DNA of 64,000 nucleotides from Corallococcus sp. AS-1-6 (GTDB lineage Bacteria > Myxococcota > Myxococcia > Myxococcales > Myxococcaceae): positions 21,750 to 85,749 of the forward strand of contig NZ_JAIQDE010000035.1 in NCBI RefSeq assembly GCF_020037015.1. The letters run 5' to 3'. Position numbers and translations under genes: made by a program. The notes beneath the pieces are model-generated. The model did no database searches and was not told where the DNA came from. It saw only the letters and a program-made list of their open reading frames with translations. Below, in pieces: positions 1 to 7,925 of this stretch (its first letter is position 1; every line of letters starts with the position of its first letter).

Positions 1-98
1 ACAGTCCTCCGGGCCCACTGTCGGGCAGGTGACGCTGGGGCTCCCGTCAGACCCGGGTGCGCTTCAAGAACCCGAGGAAAAACAGGTCGAATCGGGGG

Positions 99-785
99 AT
101 GGCCCTGGGCGTCCACCACCTGCTGCTCGTCGAGGACGATCGGACATGGCGAGAGGGTGTGGGCCGCGCGGCGCGTGAAGCGGGCTTCGTGGTGTCGTCC
201 GTGGCGGACGGCGCGGAGGCGTTGGACTGGCTGCGTCATCGCCCGCGCGCGCAGCACCCGGACCTCATCCTCCTGGACCTGGTGTTGCCCCGGCTGGATG
301 GATGGGAGCTGTACGGCCAACTGCGCACGGACGCGCGGCTGCGGCACCTGGCGGTGATGCTGATGTCCTCGGCGGGCGGTACGCCGGACGTGCCGCTGCA
401 CGGGGTGGTGGGCTTCCTGCACAAGCCGCCGCAGCCGGAGGAGCTGGTGCGGGCCCTGGCCGAGCGGCTGCGCGAGCTGCCCGGGCGCCCGAAGGAAACC
501 CCGCGCATGCCGTACTCGCTGCGGCTGACGGACGCGTCGCTCTACACGCTGCACGCCCTGCCGGCCTCGGTCCGTCACGCGGTGCGCGTGCACCTGCTGC
601 GCGCCGCGGAGCTGGCGGCGTCGGAGCTGCCCCTGGCGTCGTCGTGGTTGATGGCGCTGCACAGCGAGCAGCCCTCGCTGCTGGTGACGGTGGAGGGCGT
701 GCGCGTGGTGCTGGAGGTGGACGACGCCGGCTGCGCGCTGACGGCGAGCATCGTCATCGTGCCCAGCCACCTGCGCTGCGCCTGA
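99..785 (+). CDS. Response regulator with receiver domain and unassigned C-terminal domain
   Basis: This is a predicted cytoplasmic response regulator of 228 aa from ATG 99. A GTG at 57 would extend it by 14 residues, but those are poorly conserved-looking basic residues with no Shine-Dalgarno. The receiver domain spans about residues 6-125. Its acidic pair is D13/D14, the phosphoacceptor is D60 in LLDLVLP, the switch residue is S90 and the conserved Lys is K109. The C-terminal 85 residues are not a recognised DNA-binding output domain. Their helix-rich start followed by short beta segments loosely recalls the RelE/ParE fold, which is only an impression. The gene converges with the bpX6-type gene, 9 bp from its stop. 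No partner kinase lies next to it in the window. Confidence 0.8.
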   Translation: MALGVHHLLLVEDDRTWREGVGRAAREAGFVVSSVADGAEALDWLRHRPRAQHPDLILLDLVLPRLDGWELYGQLRTDARLRHLAVMLMSSAGGTPDVPLHGVVGFLHKPPQPEELVRALAERLRELPGRPKETPRMPYSLRLTDASLYTLHALPASVRHAVRVHLLRAAELAASELPLASSWLMALHSEQPSLLVTVEGVRVVLEVDDAGCALTASIVIVPSHLRCA

Positions 786-794
786 CGTCGAGGC

Positions 795-3728
795 TCAGAC
801 CACCGGCACGCGGTGGACCTCACCGGAGCGCAGGTCCAGCCACGCCACGCGGCCCCACAGGTCGTGGACGACGCACCAGTCCTCCGTGAGGCGCACGACC
901 TGGGGCGGCGTGCCGGAGGACTCCACCGTCACGCGGGTGTGGCCGGTGATGCCGAACAGGAGGGCCGTGTGCAGCTCGCCCTTCTGGAAGCGCGTCACGC
1001 GCCACGCGGGAGAGAGCACCTCGCCCACGCGCTCCGCGGCCCACCGGGCCGGGGAGTGGAAGCGCCGCGTGACGATGGGGGCCACGGAGTACCAGGGTTC
1101 GGGCTCCGCGCCTCCGGGGACCTCGATGCCCCCGGCCATCGCCTCGCCGTCGGGGGTGAGCGCGAGGGCGCCGGGTGGCTCCCGCAGGCCCTTCATGTCC
1201 GCGCGCCCGCGCAGGACGGGGCCGCCGTGCAGTTCGTAGGTCCAGCGCTCCAGCCGCTCGAAGCCCTGGTCCGGGGTGAGGTGCAGGACGAGGAAGGACA
1301 GGTGCTTCGCGTCCACGGCCATGCGGAGCACGGTGCCGCCCACCTCCGACACGCGCCACAGCGAGCGAGGCTCCGCGGCGAGCGTGTCCACCATGCTCAC
1401 GGCGTCGCGCATGGCGGTGAACCACCGCTCCCCGTCGTAGGTGGGCGCCCACGTGTCCAGCTCCAGGTCGCACCAGTGCGTGGCCCGGCGCTCCACCAGG
1501 TCCAGCCGGGACACGCGCCACACGTCGCCCCGGCGCGCCAGCGCGAGGGCGCGGTCCCCCTGCGCGGACAGGACCAGCGAGAACGCCGGCACGTCGAAGC
1601 CCGCGAGCGTGCGTCCGTCCGGGCCCACCAGCCGCGCGCCCGCTTCACCCAGCGCGAGCAGCACGCGCCGGCCCGGCAGCACCCCGGCGTCATGCACGGC
1701 GTGGGCGCCCGCGTGGCTGCGGTCCATCCCCACGCGCACGGGAGGCAGGTCGTGCGCTTCGGCCCAGGGGCGCCGCTGGGAGGCCCGCGGCGTCGGCAGG
1801 TCGGCGCGCAGCGCGGTCAGCGCCGGGGCATTGAGCGCGTGCAGTTGCTGGAGGAGCCTGGCGTTGGAGGGGAGCGCCTCCACCTCCTCGTCGCGCATCA
1901 GCGCGCGCACGGCGGGGACGAGGAGCGCGCTCCGGGCATCGGAGGCCTCCGCGCGCAGCAGCTCCGTGGCGAAGGCCAGGCGCTCCGGAGCGCGCGTCGG
2001 CGTTTCGTCCGACAGCAGGGCCAGGATGTCCTCGCGCGCGGCGCCGAAGCCGTCCGGGAACTCGAGCGCCAGTCGCGCCAGGAGCTTCGCGCTGCCCGCG
2101 CCGCCGGCCTGGATGCCCCGCTCCACCCAGGCGCGTGCGAGGTGGCGCGCGGACGGCACGGGCCACACGGCGTCCACCGCGCGCGACCAGTCTCCGGCCT
2201 CCGCGAGCGACTCCGCCCACAGGAGCCGCAGGGCCTGCGCTTCGGCGGCGTGGGTCTTCTCCAGACGCAGCACGGCGTCCGCGAACACGCCCGAGCGCCG
2301 TGCGATGGCCACCGCGCGCTCCACGTCCTTCGCGAGGAACCACTGGCGCACCACGAGGCCCGGCGGAAGGCCGCGCCCTTCCGCGAGCTCCGCCGCGAGC
2401 TGGAAGCGGCCGTGGCGCTCCAGGAAGGACACGGCCTCCTCGGTCGCGTCCAGCAGCTCCGCGAGGACGAAGGCGGCCTCGTCGATGCGGCCTTCGCGCT
2501 CCAGGCGGCGGAAGGTCTCGCGGTAGCGCTCGCGCAGCGCTTCGAACACGGCGGGGCCTCCGCCGAACGACTGCGCGGCGCCGCTCCGGCCCTGAGGTTG
2601 GATGCGCAGCGTCTCGCGCAGGCCGGGCACCCCGAGCGCGAGCTTCGCGCGTGCGTCCAGGCTCTTGCCCAGGGGGATGGCGTGGCGCAGGGCTTCGTCG
2701 AGGTTGCCCTGTTCGAAGAGTTCGAAGAGGTGGCGCAGGTAGTCTCCCTTGCGCTGCCCCACGAGCTGGCCCAGGGGCGTGTTCCGGAGCATCCACTCCT
2801 TGAGTTGTTCGAGCGCGCCCGGGCCTTCGGGCTCGGGGGGACGCGTGGGGGTGCTGGAGCCCGGTGAGGCTTTGGCGGCGTCGCCGCCACGCATTCCCTC
2901 GAGGAGCCGTGAGAACCAGCCAGCCCGTCCGCCAGTGCCCGTGGCGGAGGTGTGCGCCGTATCCGAGGAGAAGGCGCCCCGCAGACGGTCGAACCATCCC
3001 GCGCGACTCGGGGCCAACGCGTTGCCCGGTGTGCCTTGCGGCTCCGTGCGGAAGGCCCTGCGCAGCCGCGCGAACAAGCCTTCGCGACGGACGGTCAACG
3101 TCGTCTCACCGGCCTTCGGGGAGAAGGCCCTTCGCAGCCGCGCGAACAAGCCCTCTCTCACCACCGGGACCTCGCGCCCCGCCATGCGCGCCAGCATTCG
3201 CTCCGCTTCGGGCGCGAGCGCGGGCACCTTCGGTCCGAACGTCGCGCGCGTGGGCGGAGGCAGCGGCTCCAGCGCGCTCTTCAGGGGCGGAGGCGGCGCG
3301 CCCAGTCCCTTCACGCGCACGCGCCGCCACTCCGAGACGTCCAGCCATGTGCCCGGATCCACCTGGCGCAGCGCTCCGGGCCCGTACACCCGTGCGATGC
3401 CCTCGTGCACCAGCACGACGGCTCCCGGCGGAGGCGCCAATCGCTCGCGCTCCTTCGGACTCAGCGGCGAGCTGGTGAGCACTCCGGACTCCAGCACCAG
3501 CGGCAAGCCGGGCGCGGCCTCCACCGCGCTCTTGCACGGCGCCGCCAGCTTCAGCAGATGGCCTCCGGCCAGCGCCCAGACGGTGGCGCCGGGCCTCCAG
3601 GCCGCCAGCACGCGGCGGCGGGCCTCGGCCTCTCCCAGCAGCCCCGGATGGAACCACCACGCCGCCGCCACCACGGTGCCCCGGTGCACCTGGGCGCGAG
3701 GCCGCACGGCTCCAGACGTGGCGCTCAC
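795..3728 (-). CDS. bpX6-type helical-repeat/beta-propeller protein of a MoxR-vWA-bpX ternary system
   Basis: This 977-aa protein is the last gene of a three-gene leftward operon. The GTG at 3728 is chosen because it overlaps the stop of the vWA gene (GTGA, 3725-3728) and has GGAGG just upstream. Residues 1-165 form an N-terminal globular part. Residues 190-280 are a linker with four copies of a GWF/GLF-x-RLRxAF motif. Residues about 310-620 are TPR-like helices, and the C-terminal 330 residues are Trp/Asp-rich beta-propeller-like strands. This arrangement and the neighbours fit the bpX6 family described in MoxR-vWA-beta-propeller ternary systems, thought to be NTP-dependent biological-conflict machines. 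The family call is from recognition and has not been checked by a profile search. There is no signal peptide, so it is probably cytoplasmic. Confidence 0.75.
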   Translation of the reverse strand: MSATSGAVRPRAQVHRGTVVAAAWWFHPGLLGEAEARRRVLAAWRPGATVWALAGGHLLKLAAPCKSAVEAAPGLPLVLESGVLTSSPLSPKERERLAPPPGAVVLVHEGIARVYGPGALRQVDPGTWLDVSEWRRVRVKGLGAPPPPLKSALEPLPPPTRATFGPKVPALAPEAERMLARMAGREVPVVREGLFARLRRAFSPKAGETTLTVRREGLFARLRRAFRTEPQGTPGNALAPSRAGWFDRLRGAFSSDTAHTSATGTGGRAGWFSRLLEGMRGGDAAKASPGSSTPTRPPEPEGPGALEQLKEWMLRNTPLGQLVGQRKGDYLRHLFELFEQGNLDEALRHAIPLGKSLDARAKLALGVPGLRETLRIQPQGRSGAAQSFGGGPAVFEALRERYRETFRRLEREGRIDEAAFVLAELLDATEEAVSFLERHGRFQLAAELAEGRGLPPGLVVRQWFLAKDVERAVAIARRSGVFADAVLRLEKTHAAEAQALRLLWAESLAEAGDWSRAVDAVWPVPSARHLARAWVERGIQAGGAGSAKLLARLALEFPDGFGAAREDILALLSDETPTRAPERLAFATELLRAEASDARSALLVPAVRALMRDEEVEALPSNARLLQQLHALNAPALTALRADLPTPRASQRRPWAEAHDLPPVRVGMDRSHAGAHAVHDAGVLPGRRVLLALGEAGARLVGPDGRTLAGFDVPAFSLVLSAQGDRALALARRGDVWRVSRLDLVERRATHWCDLELDTWAPTYDGERWFTAMRDAVSMVDTLAAEPRSLWRVSEVGGTVLRMAVDAKHLSFLVLHLTPDQGFERLERWTYELHGGPVLRGRADMKGLREPPGALALTPDGEAMAGGIEVPGGAEPEPWYSVAPIVTRRFHSPARWAAERVGEVLSPAWRVTRFQKGELHTALLFGITGHTRVTVESSGTPPQVVRLTEDWCVVHDLWGRVAWLDLRSGEVHRVPVV
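2892..3152 (-). repeat. Four short amphipathic repeats inside the bpX6-type gene
   Basis: Four copies of a ten-residue motif (EGLFARLRRAF-like twice, then AGWFDRLRGAF and AGWFSRLLEGM) start near residues 193, 217, 244 and 270 of the encoded protein, spaced by 24-27 residues of Thr/Ser/Gly-rich linker. The first two copies are nearly identical at the DNA level. The pattern suggests repeated short helical docking motifs. Confidence 0.7.
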
Positions 3729-5542
3729 GTCGTGACCTCCGGGAGGGCGCGGTACAACACCGCCTGCTCCATCAGGTCCCACAACACGAACTCTCCCGCC
3801 TGCGTCAGCCATCCCAACACCGGCTGCCCGTGGCTCGCCGCGGCCTGCACCACGGGGCCCGTGGCCACCGCGAGCATCCGGGACGCCTGCCCCGAGAAGA
3901 AGGAGAAGGTGCGTTGATCCGGTTGAAGCGCGACCAGTCCAGGCGGGGACGGAGCAGGTGGCTGCACCACGCCCACCACGCGGTACCCATCAGGCACGGT
4001 GATGACCGACACGCCGGTGTCCAGGAACAGTCGCCAGTCCGACTCACTGTCACGCACCGCGAGCAGCCCCGCGTCGGGATGCCCCCCGGACGGCGCGTAG
4101 CCGAAGTATGCGTCTCCCTGGCGCGCGTTGATGGGGCTCATGCGATCCGGCCCTTCGCCCAGCACCTTGAGCCGTGAGATGCGCACGCGGCTCGTCCCTC
4201 CCGTCTCGGGCCTCAGCACACACAGCGGTCGTGAGTTCACCTCCGCCGTCGCGGATGCCGCCTCCTCCTCCAGGCCCAGCGCCGAGGTCCCCACCGACGA
4301 GGGGGGCGCCAGCGAGAACAGCCGCGCATTGCCGTCCCTCAACCAAAGGTGCTCCCGCCCGCGCGGATCCACCCAACTCACGAGGCAGGACGGGGGCGTC
4401 CCCGGAGCGAGAACCGGTCGCTTGCGGTCATCCGCCGCGTGATAGCGCGCCTTCCGGAAACCCTCTGGCGTGCGCACCTGCCCGTGCATCACGTAGCCCC
4501 CCAGGTGGCTCGCGAGCACGAGCAACCCGCCCGAGTAGCGCCACCCCGCCGCGATCACCTGTTGCCCCGGAGGGACCTGGACACGCCGGGGCTTCGGCAC
4601 GGTGGCGCGAGGAGAGTGCGGCACGGCCATGGCCTCCACGGCGCCATTCCTGGAGAACAGCAGCACGCGCCGGCCATCGCCAGAGAAGGAGAAGCCAACG
4701 ATGCGCCGGTCGGCCTTGCGCGGCATCCACCCGGAAGCCTGCGGATGGGAAGCGAAGGGATTGCGCAGCAGGCGCACGCAATCCTCCGGAGGCGGAAGCT
4801 CCAGCACCACCGAGCGGGGAACACGGGCCGCGGGCCGCACGTCCACGGTGAGCCGGTGCGCACCGGGCTCCATCGGCTCGGAGACCTCCACGCGGGACAT
4901 CCCCTCCGCGCCCTCCAGTCGCCCCAGGCGCGAGGAGCCCACGAGCCACACGTCCTCAGGCGCGCGTGAGAGGTCCAGGGCCTCGCGCCACGCGGACAGG
5001 TGCCGCGCGGACGCGGGCGTGGTGGAGCGGGCGTTGAGCCACGCGAGGAGCGACGTGCCGCCCAGGCCTGTATGGGTGGCGTGAGCGGGCTCGGTCTGGA
5101 GCGCGCCCCAGGTGAACGCCGCGCCCACGGCCTCCGCGCGGCGCGCGAGCACCACGAGCAACGCGAGGTGCGCGATGCGCGGCAGGCCCAGTTGATCCGG
5201 CCCCACGTCCAGCAGCACCACGGTGCGCCGGGCCCCCCGCGGCTGCTGGAACGAGGGCTTGAGGAACGACAGCTCACCGAACGCCGCGCGGCGCACCAGC
5301 TCCTCTGGAGCCTCCAGGGCCCAGAGCCACTCACTGACGAGCAACCGGTCGAAGGGCCCGCGTCGGGAGAGCCCGTCATAGCCCTGGGGCTCACCGCCCT
5401 CGGACTCACCGCGAGGCCGCAGCGTCCCGACCGCCGCGGACAGCCGCGCCACGTGCGGCCCCAGGTGCCGCGCCAGGTCCTCCGGGAACAGCGACAACTG
5501 CGTCGCCCAGGGGCGCAGCGCGGGAGGCAGCGCGGTCGTCAC
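3725..5542 (-). CDS. vWA-like/beta-propeller protein of the MoxR ternary system
   Basis: This 605-aa protein starts at GTG 5542, which has AGGAGG seven bases upstream. The first 110 residues contain the GYDGLSRRGP...LLVSEWLWALE...RAAFGE region typical of vWA proteins paired with MoxR in these systems. Residues about 110-260 are vWA-like, opening with VVLLDVGPDQLG. The canonical MIDAS motif DxSxS is replaced by DxGxD, so metal binding may be altered. From about residue 290 to the end are repeated beta-propeller-like blades. It overlaps the bpX6-type gene by 4 bp. Upstream lies an 80-bp tandem duplication carrying a second copy of its first codons. Its expected role is to bridge MoxR and the effector or sensor propeller protein. 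Confidence 0.72.
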   Translation of the reverse strand: MTTALPPALRPWATQLSLFPEDLARHLGPHVARLSAAVGTLRPRGESEGGEPQGYDGLSRRGPFDRLLVSEWLWALEAPEELVRRAAFGELSFLKPSFQQPRGARRTVVLLDVGPDQLGLPRIAHLALLVVLARRAEAVGAAFTWGALQTEPAHATHTGLGGTSLLAWLNARSTTPASARHLSAWREALDLSRAPEDVWLVGSSRLGRLEGAEGMSRVEVSEPMEPGAHRLTVDVRPAARVPRSVVLELPPPEDCVRLLRNPFASHPQASGWMPRKADRRIVGFSFSGDGRRVLLFSRNGAVEAMAVPHSPRATVPKPRRVQVPPGQQVIAAGWRYSGGLLVLASHLGGYVMHGQVRTPEGFRKARYHAADDRKRPVLAPGTPPSCLVSWVDPRGREHLWLRDGNARLFSLAPPSSVGTSALGLEEEAASATAEVNSRPLCVLRPETGGTSRVRISRLKVLGEGPDRMSPINARQGDAYFGYAPSGGHPDAGLLAVRDSESDWRLFLDTGVSVITVPDGYRVVGVVQPPAPSPPGLVALQPDQRTFSFFSGQASRMLAVATGPVVQAAASHGQPVLGWLTQAGEFVLWDLMEQAVLYRALPEVTT

Positions 5543-5691
5543 GAAGCAACCTCCTCGCCCGGGGCGGACGGCGAGGCACGCGCGACAAGCCTGGCCGCCG
5601 CGGGAGGCAACGCGGTCGTCACGAAGCAACCTCCAACGCCTGGGCGGACAGCCACGCGCTCAGCGAGGCGCGCGCGACAGGTTTGGCCGCC
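5521..5691. repeat. 80-bp tandem duplication at a coupled gene junction
   Basis: Copy 1 begins at 5521 and copy 2 at 5601. The first 34 bases differ at one position. Copy 2 is 12 bp longer in the middle, equal to four codons. Each copy contains, on the minus strand, the last codons of the small ternary-system gene, its TGA, the overlapping GTG and the first seven codons of the vWA gene. The duplication therefore reproduces the whole stop/start junction. Confidence 0.85.
5539..5622 (-). other. 27-codon mini-ORF created by the tandem duplication
   Basis: Starting at the upstream GTG (5622), the frame reads the first seven residues of the vWA protein and continues into a copy of the C-terminus of the small gene (ending EVAS). 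It stops at a TGA that again overlaps the true vWA start. It could relay translational coupling from the small gene to the vWA gene. A functional peptide is doubtful. Confidence 0.35.
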
Positions 5692-6080
5692 GCGACGGAG
5701 ACGAGCCCCCCTGACGCTGGCAGCACCGCGAGCGGCGCATCACCCTGCCCCGCGAGCAACGCGCGCTCCAGCAACGAAGGCGCCACCTCCGGCTCCAGCG
5801 CGCAGGGCAGCAGCAGCGCGGGCGCCAGCGGGTCGCGGCCCAGGTACACCGCGCCATCCACCCAGGGCAGCGAAGCGGCCGTCCCCAGCAACACGAGCAC
5901 ATCCCGTCCCGCGACACCGGTCCACGATGCGAGCGTCCCATCCTCCGCTCGCGCGGCGCGGTGTCCCAGCGCGAGCGCCACGCGGCCAACGCCGGCCACG
6001 GCCACGGGCTCCAGGGGCACGGCCCGGGGACGCCAGCGCACGGGGAGGCCCGCGATGACCGGCTCCAGAGGCGGCCTCAT
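5619..6080 (-). CDS. Small protein opening the MoxR-vWA-bpX operon (bpX5-like candidate)
   Basis: This 153-aa protein starts at ATG 6080, preceded by GGAGG about nine bases upstream. It is rich in hydrophobic beta-strand-like segments (for example DVLVLLGTAASLPWVDGAVYLGRDPLAPALLLP) and has no signal peptide, metal site or nucleotide motif that I recognise. Its place as first gene of the operon, before the vWA and bpX6-type genes, fits the small bpX5-like component annotated beside these proteins in myxobacteria. The call rests mainly on position. Its stop overlaps a GTG in a GTGA junction, duplicated just downstream. The promoter should lie in 6081-6216, next to the left inverted repeat of the EVE-DUF3883 module. 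Confidence 0.5.
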   Translation of the reverse strand: MRPPLEPVIAGLPVRWRPRAVPLEPVAVAGVGRVALALGHRAARAEDGTLASWTGVAGRDVLVLLGTAASLPWVDGAVYLGRDPLAPALLLPCALEPEVAPSLLERALLAGQGDAPLAVLPASGGLVSVAAAKPVARASLSAWLSAQALEVAS

Positions 6081-6126
6081 GACGCCCTGCCTCCGCGCAT
6101 CCCACGCCCGTTGAGCACCCGTGCAC

Positions 6127-6151
6127 TCTAATCCCCTTCAGGAAAGTTACC
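6127..6151 (+). repeat. Left inverted repeat of the EVE-DUF3883 module
   Basis: The outer 15 bases are TCTAATCCCCTTCAG, inverted at 7362-7376 with one mismatch. A shorter inverted copy of the core also lies inside the module, with CTAATCCCC at 6128-6136 facing GGGGATTAG at 6199-6207. These repeats could alternatively act as an operator in front of the EVE-DUF3883 gene. Confidence 0.55.
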
Positions 6152-6324
6152 GAAGGTTGAGGGAGGGTGATGCCCAGCAGGAACTCCGTTACTTCACGGG
6201 GGATTAGTCAACGGGAGTGGCGGTCGGCGCGAGCCTCACCGCGCCACCCTGCCCCTACATGGGCTGCTCTATGCTGCTCCTTCCCGGTCGGGTGCTAGAG
6301 CCCAGACCCGCAGCGAGGGCATTG

Positions 6325-7296
6325 ATGGGCGGCAAGTTCACCGAGAGCTACAATCGCTTCCCCGACGGGCGCCGCGCTTGGATGTTCCAGGCTTCCGACA
6401 AAGCTGGCTGGAACTTCGAGAAGCTCTTCGCTGCCCTGCCAGGCAGTGAGGTAGCGGTGCAGATGTGCGGCGACCGCTGGGTAGGATCAGCCTCAAGCCG
6501 CAAGCGTATTCGGGAGGAGTTCCAACCCGGCGACCTCGTGTTTCTCTACCAAGCGGAGTCCCAGAAGGCGGTGGTCGGCCTCGCACGCCTCGCCTCTCAC
6601 GGATATGCGCAGCGCTGGAAAGGCGTGCCCAAGGGCAAGGGCACCTTCTTCGACCTCGACTGGTGGATGCGCACTGTTCCTTTACCGTACAAGGCCTTCA
6701 AATCGGATCCAGTGCTCGCGGGCATGGAGAAGGCTCGGATTGCCCAGGGCACTATCTCCCGGGTATCGGAAGCGGAGGCAAAGCGGCTGCTTGCGATCAT
6801 CGCTCTCGATGCAGGACAACGAGCACAGGTCGAGCGGGAATGGCGATTTCCGGCTAAGAGTGGCGGACTGGCCACACCAACCCCGAAACCCAGCAAAGCG
6901 GGTGGTCGCGAAGATGATCCAGTGGTTCGTCGTGCTATCGAGGAGCACTCGATGCGCATCGCACAAAAGCACTACGAGGCTCTCGGCTACGAGGTGGAAA
7001 ACACTGCCTCCACTCAACCATTCGACCTGCGATGTCGCCGAGATGCAGAGGAAGTGCGCGTGGAGGTGAAAGGGACGCGCAGCGATGGCGGGGCCGTTGA
7101 GCTTACGGCCGCCGAGGTGAAGAACGCTCGGGGCAGCGGGTGGCGCACCGACCTCTTCATCGTGGCGAAGATCCGCGTGGAGTCGTCGGCTACCGCTCCG
7201 GCCGCACACGGCGGGCAGTTTCGGAAGATCGAAGCGTGGACCCCGAATGACGAGGATCTGCTCCCTACTCACTTTCGGTACACCCCTCCGCGTTAG
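6325..7296 (+). CDS. EVE domain-DUF3883 protein, candidate modification-dependent restriction nuclease
   Basis: This 323-aa protein starts at ATG 6325, with GAGGG upstream. A longer frame from 6217 adds 36 residues that do not look like protein. Residues about 18-155 resemble an EVE (PUA-like) domain, with WMFQAS at the start and FQPGDLVFLYQAESQKAVVGLA. EVE domains read modified bases. Residues about 195-300 match DUF3883, a PD-(D/E)xK nuclease-like domain: D234 in PFD, then E247-x-K249 in VEVKGT, then the ELTAAEVKNA helix. The fusion suggests recognition plus cleavage of modified DNA or RNA, a type IV-like defence role. GC is clearly lower than in neighbours, consistent with acquisition. It interrupts the region between MoxR and its presumed partners. 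Confidence 0.75.
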   Translation: MGGKFTESYNRFPDGRRAWMFQASDKAGWNFEKLFAALPGSEVAVQMCGDRWVGSASSRKRIREEFQPGDLVFLYQAESQKAVVGLARLASHGYAQRWKGVPKGKGTFFDLDWWMRTVPLPYKAFKSDPVLAGMEKARIAQGTISRVSEAEAKRLLAIIALDAGQRAQVEREWRFPAKSGGLATPTPKPSKAGGREDDPVVRRAIEEHSMRIAQKHYEALGYEVENTASTQPFDLRCRRDAEEVRVEVKGTRSDGGAVELTAAEVKNARGSGWRTDLFIVAKIRVESSATAPAAHGGQFRKIEAWTPNDEDLLPTHFRYTPPR

Positions 7297-7351
7297 GGGC
7301 GAGAACCAAGTCCAATTCCGTTCTCTCTGGGCATCCTCCCCGCCCACCCTT

Positions 7352-7376
7352 GGCAATTTTGCTGAAGGGAATTAGA
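7352..7376 (-). repeat. Right inverted repeat of the EVE-DUF3883 module
   Basis: This is the inverted copy of 6127-6151, with 21 of 25 matching positions. It lies 55 bp after the stop of the EVE-DUF3883 gene, and the following gene returns to high GC. Confidence 0.55.
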
Positions 7377-7454
7377 CCGCGCCGGGCACGACGCGCGACA
7401 GTCCGGAGGACTCGCGCTGTACAGCGCCCCGAGCCCCTCCCCATGCTCCCGAGC

Positions 7455-7925
7455 ATGAGCACGACCCGGCTCCACTCCCACCTGAAGGCCCCCCGCTCGC
7501 GCGTCTACAGCGCCCTGATTGACGCCCGCGCCGTCGCGACCTGGAGGGTGCCCGACGGCATGACGAGCCAGGTCCACGTCTTCGAACCGCGCGAGGGCGG
7601 CGCGTTCCGGATCTCCCTCACCTACGACGCCCCCACGGAGACCGGCAAGACGACCGCGCACACGGACACGCACCACGGCCGCTTCGTGAAGCTCGTGCCG
7701 GACGAACAGGTCATCGAAACCACCGGGTTCGAGACCACCGACCCCACGCTTCAAGGCGAGATGCGCATCACGTTCACGCTCACGGACGCGCGGGACGGAG
7801 GCACCGACCTCCTCGCCGTGCACGAAGGACTGCCGCCCGGCGTACCGCCCGCCGACAACGAACTCGGCTGGCGGATGTCCCTGGAGAAGCTCGCGAAGTA
7901 CGTGGAGTCCCCCGCCTCAGCGTGA
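7455..7925 (+). CDS. SRPBCC (AHSA1/START-like) family protein
   Basis: This 156-aa cytoplasmic protein from ATG 7455 begins STTRLHSHLKAPRSRVYSALIDARAVATWRVPDG, the standard opening of the AHSA1 branch of the SRPBCC fold, which is a helix-grip cavity for hydrophobic ligands or Hsp90 contact. Strand motifs such as GGAFRISLTYD and the closing helix NELGWRMSLEKLAKYVE complete the fold, so it is full length. An in-frame ATG at 7443 is an alternative start. Neither has a clear Shine-Dalgarno. Its end overlaps the convergent gene by 9 bp. No substrate can be inferred. Confidence 0.8.
   Translation: MSTTRLHSHLKAPRSRVYSALIDARAVATWRVPDGMTSQVHVFEPREGGAFRISLTYDAPTETGKTTAHTDTHHGRFVKLVPDEQVIETTGFETTDPTLQGEMRITFTLTDARDGGTDLLAVHEGLPPGVPPADNELGWRMSLEKLAKYVESPASA

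Larger units (their letters stand above)
6127..7376. mobile_element. Candidate inverted-repeat-flanked module carrying an EVE-DUF3883 gene
   Basis: A 25-bp sequence at 6127-6151 is present as an inverted copy at 7352-7376, matching at 21 of 25 positions and 14 of 15 in the outer core TCTAATCCCCTTCAG. The only gene between them is the EVE-DUF3883 CDS. A hand count gives 33/60 G+C for 6961-7020 against 44/60 for 7501-7560. No transposase is present and no target-site duplication is obvious, so this could be a non-autonomous element or a chance repeat around an acquired gene. Confidence 0.45.

Noticed and set aside
813..2867. Long plus-strand open frame opposite the bpX6-type gene
   Set aside because: It is the complement of a strongly coding minus-strand gene in GC-rich DNA. 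Its translation is His/Arg/Gln-rich and has no domain pattern.
6127..7376. Classical insertion sequence
   Set aside because: There is no transposase gene and no obvious target-site duplication. The one gene inside encodes an EVE-DUF3883 protein, so only a non-autonomous or cargo-type element is possible.
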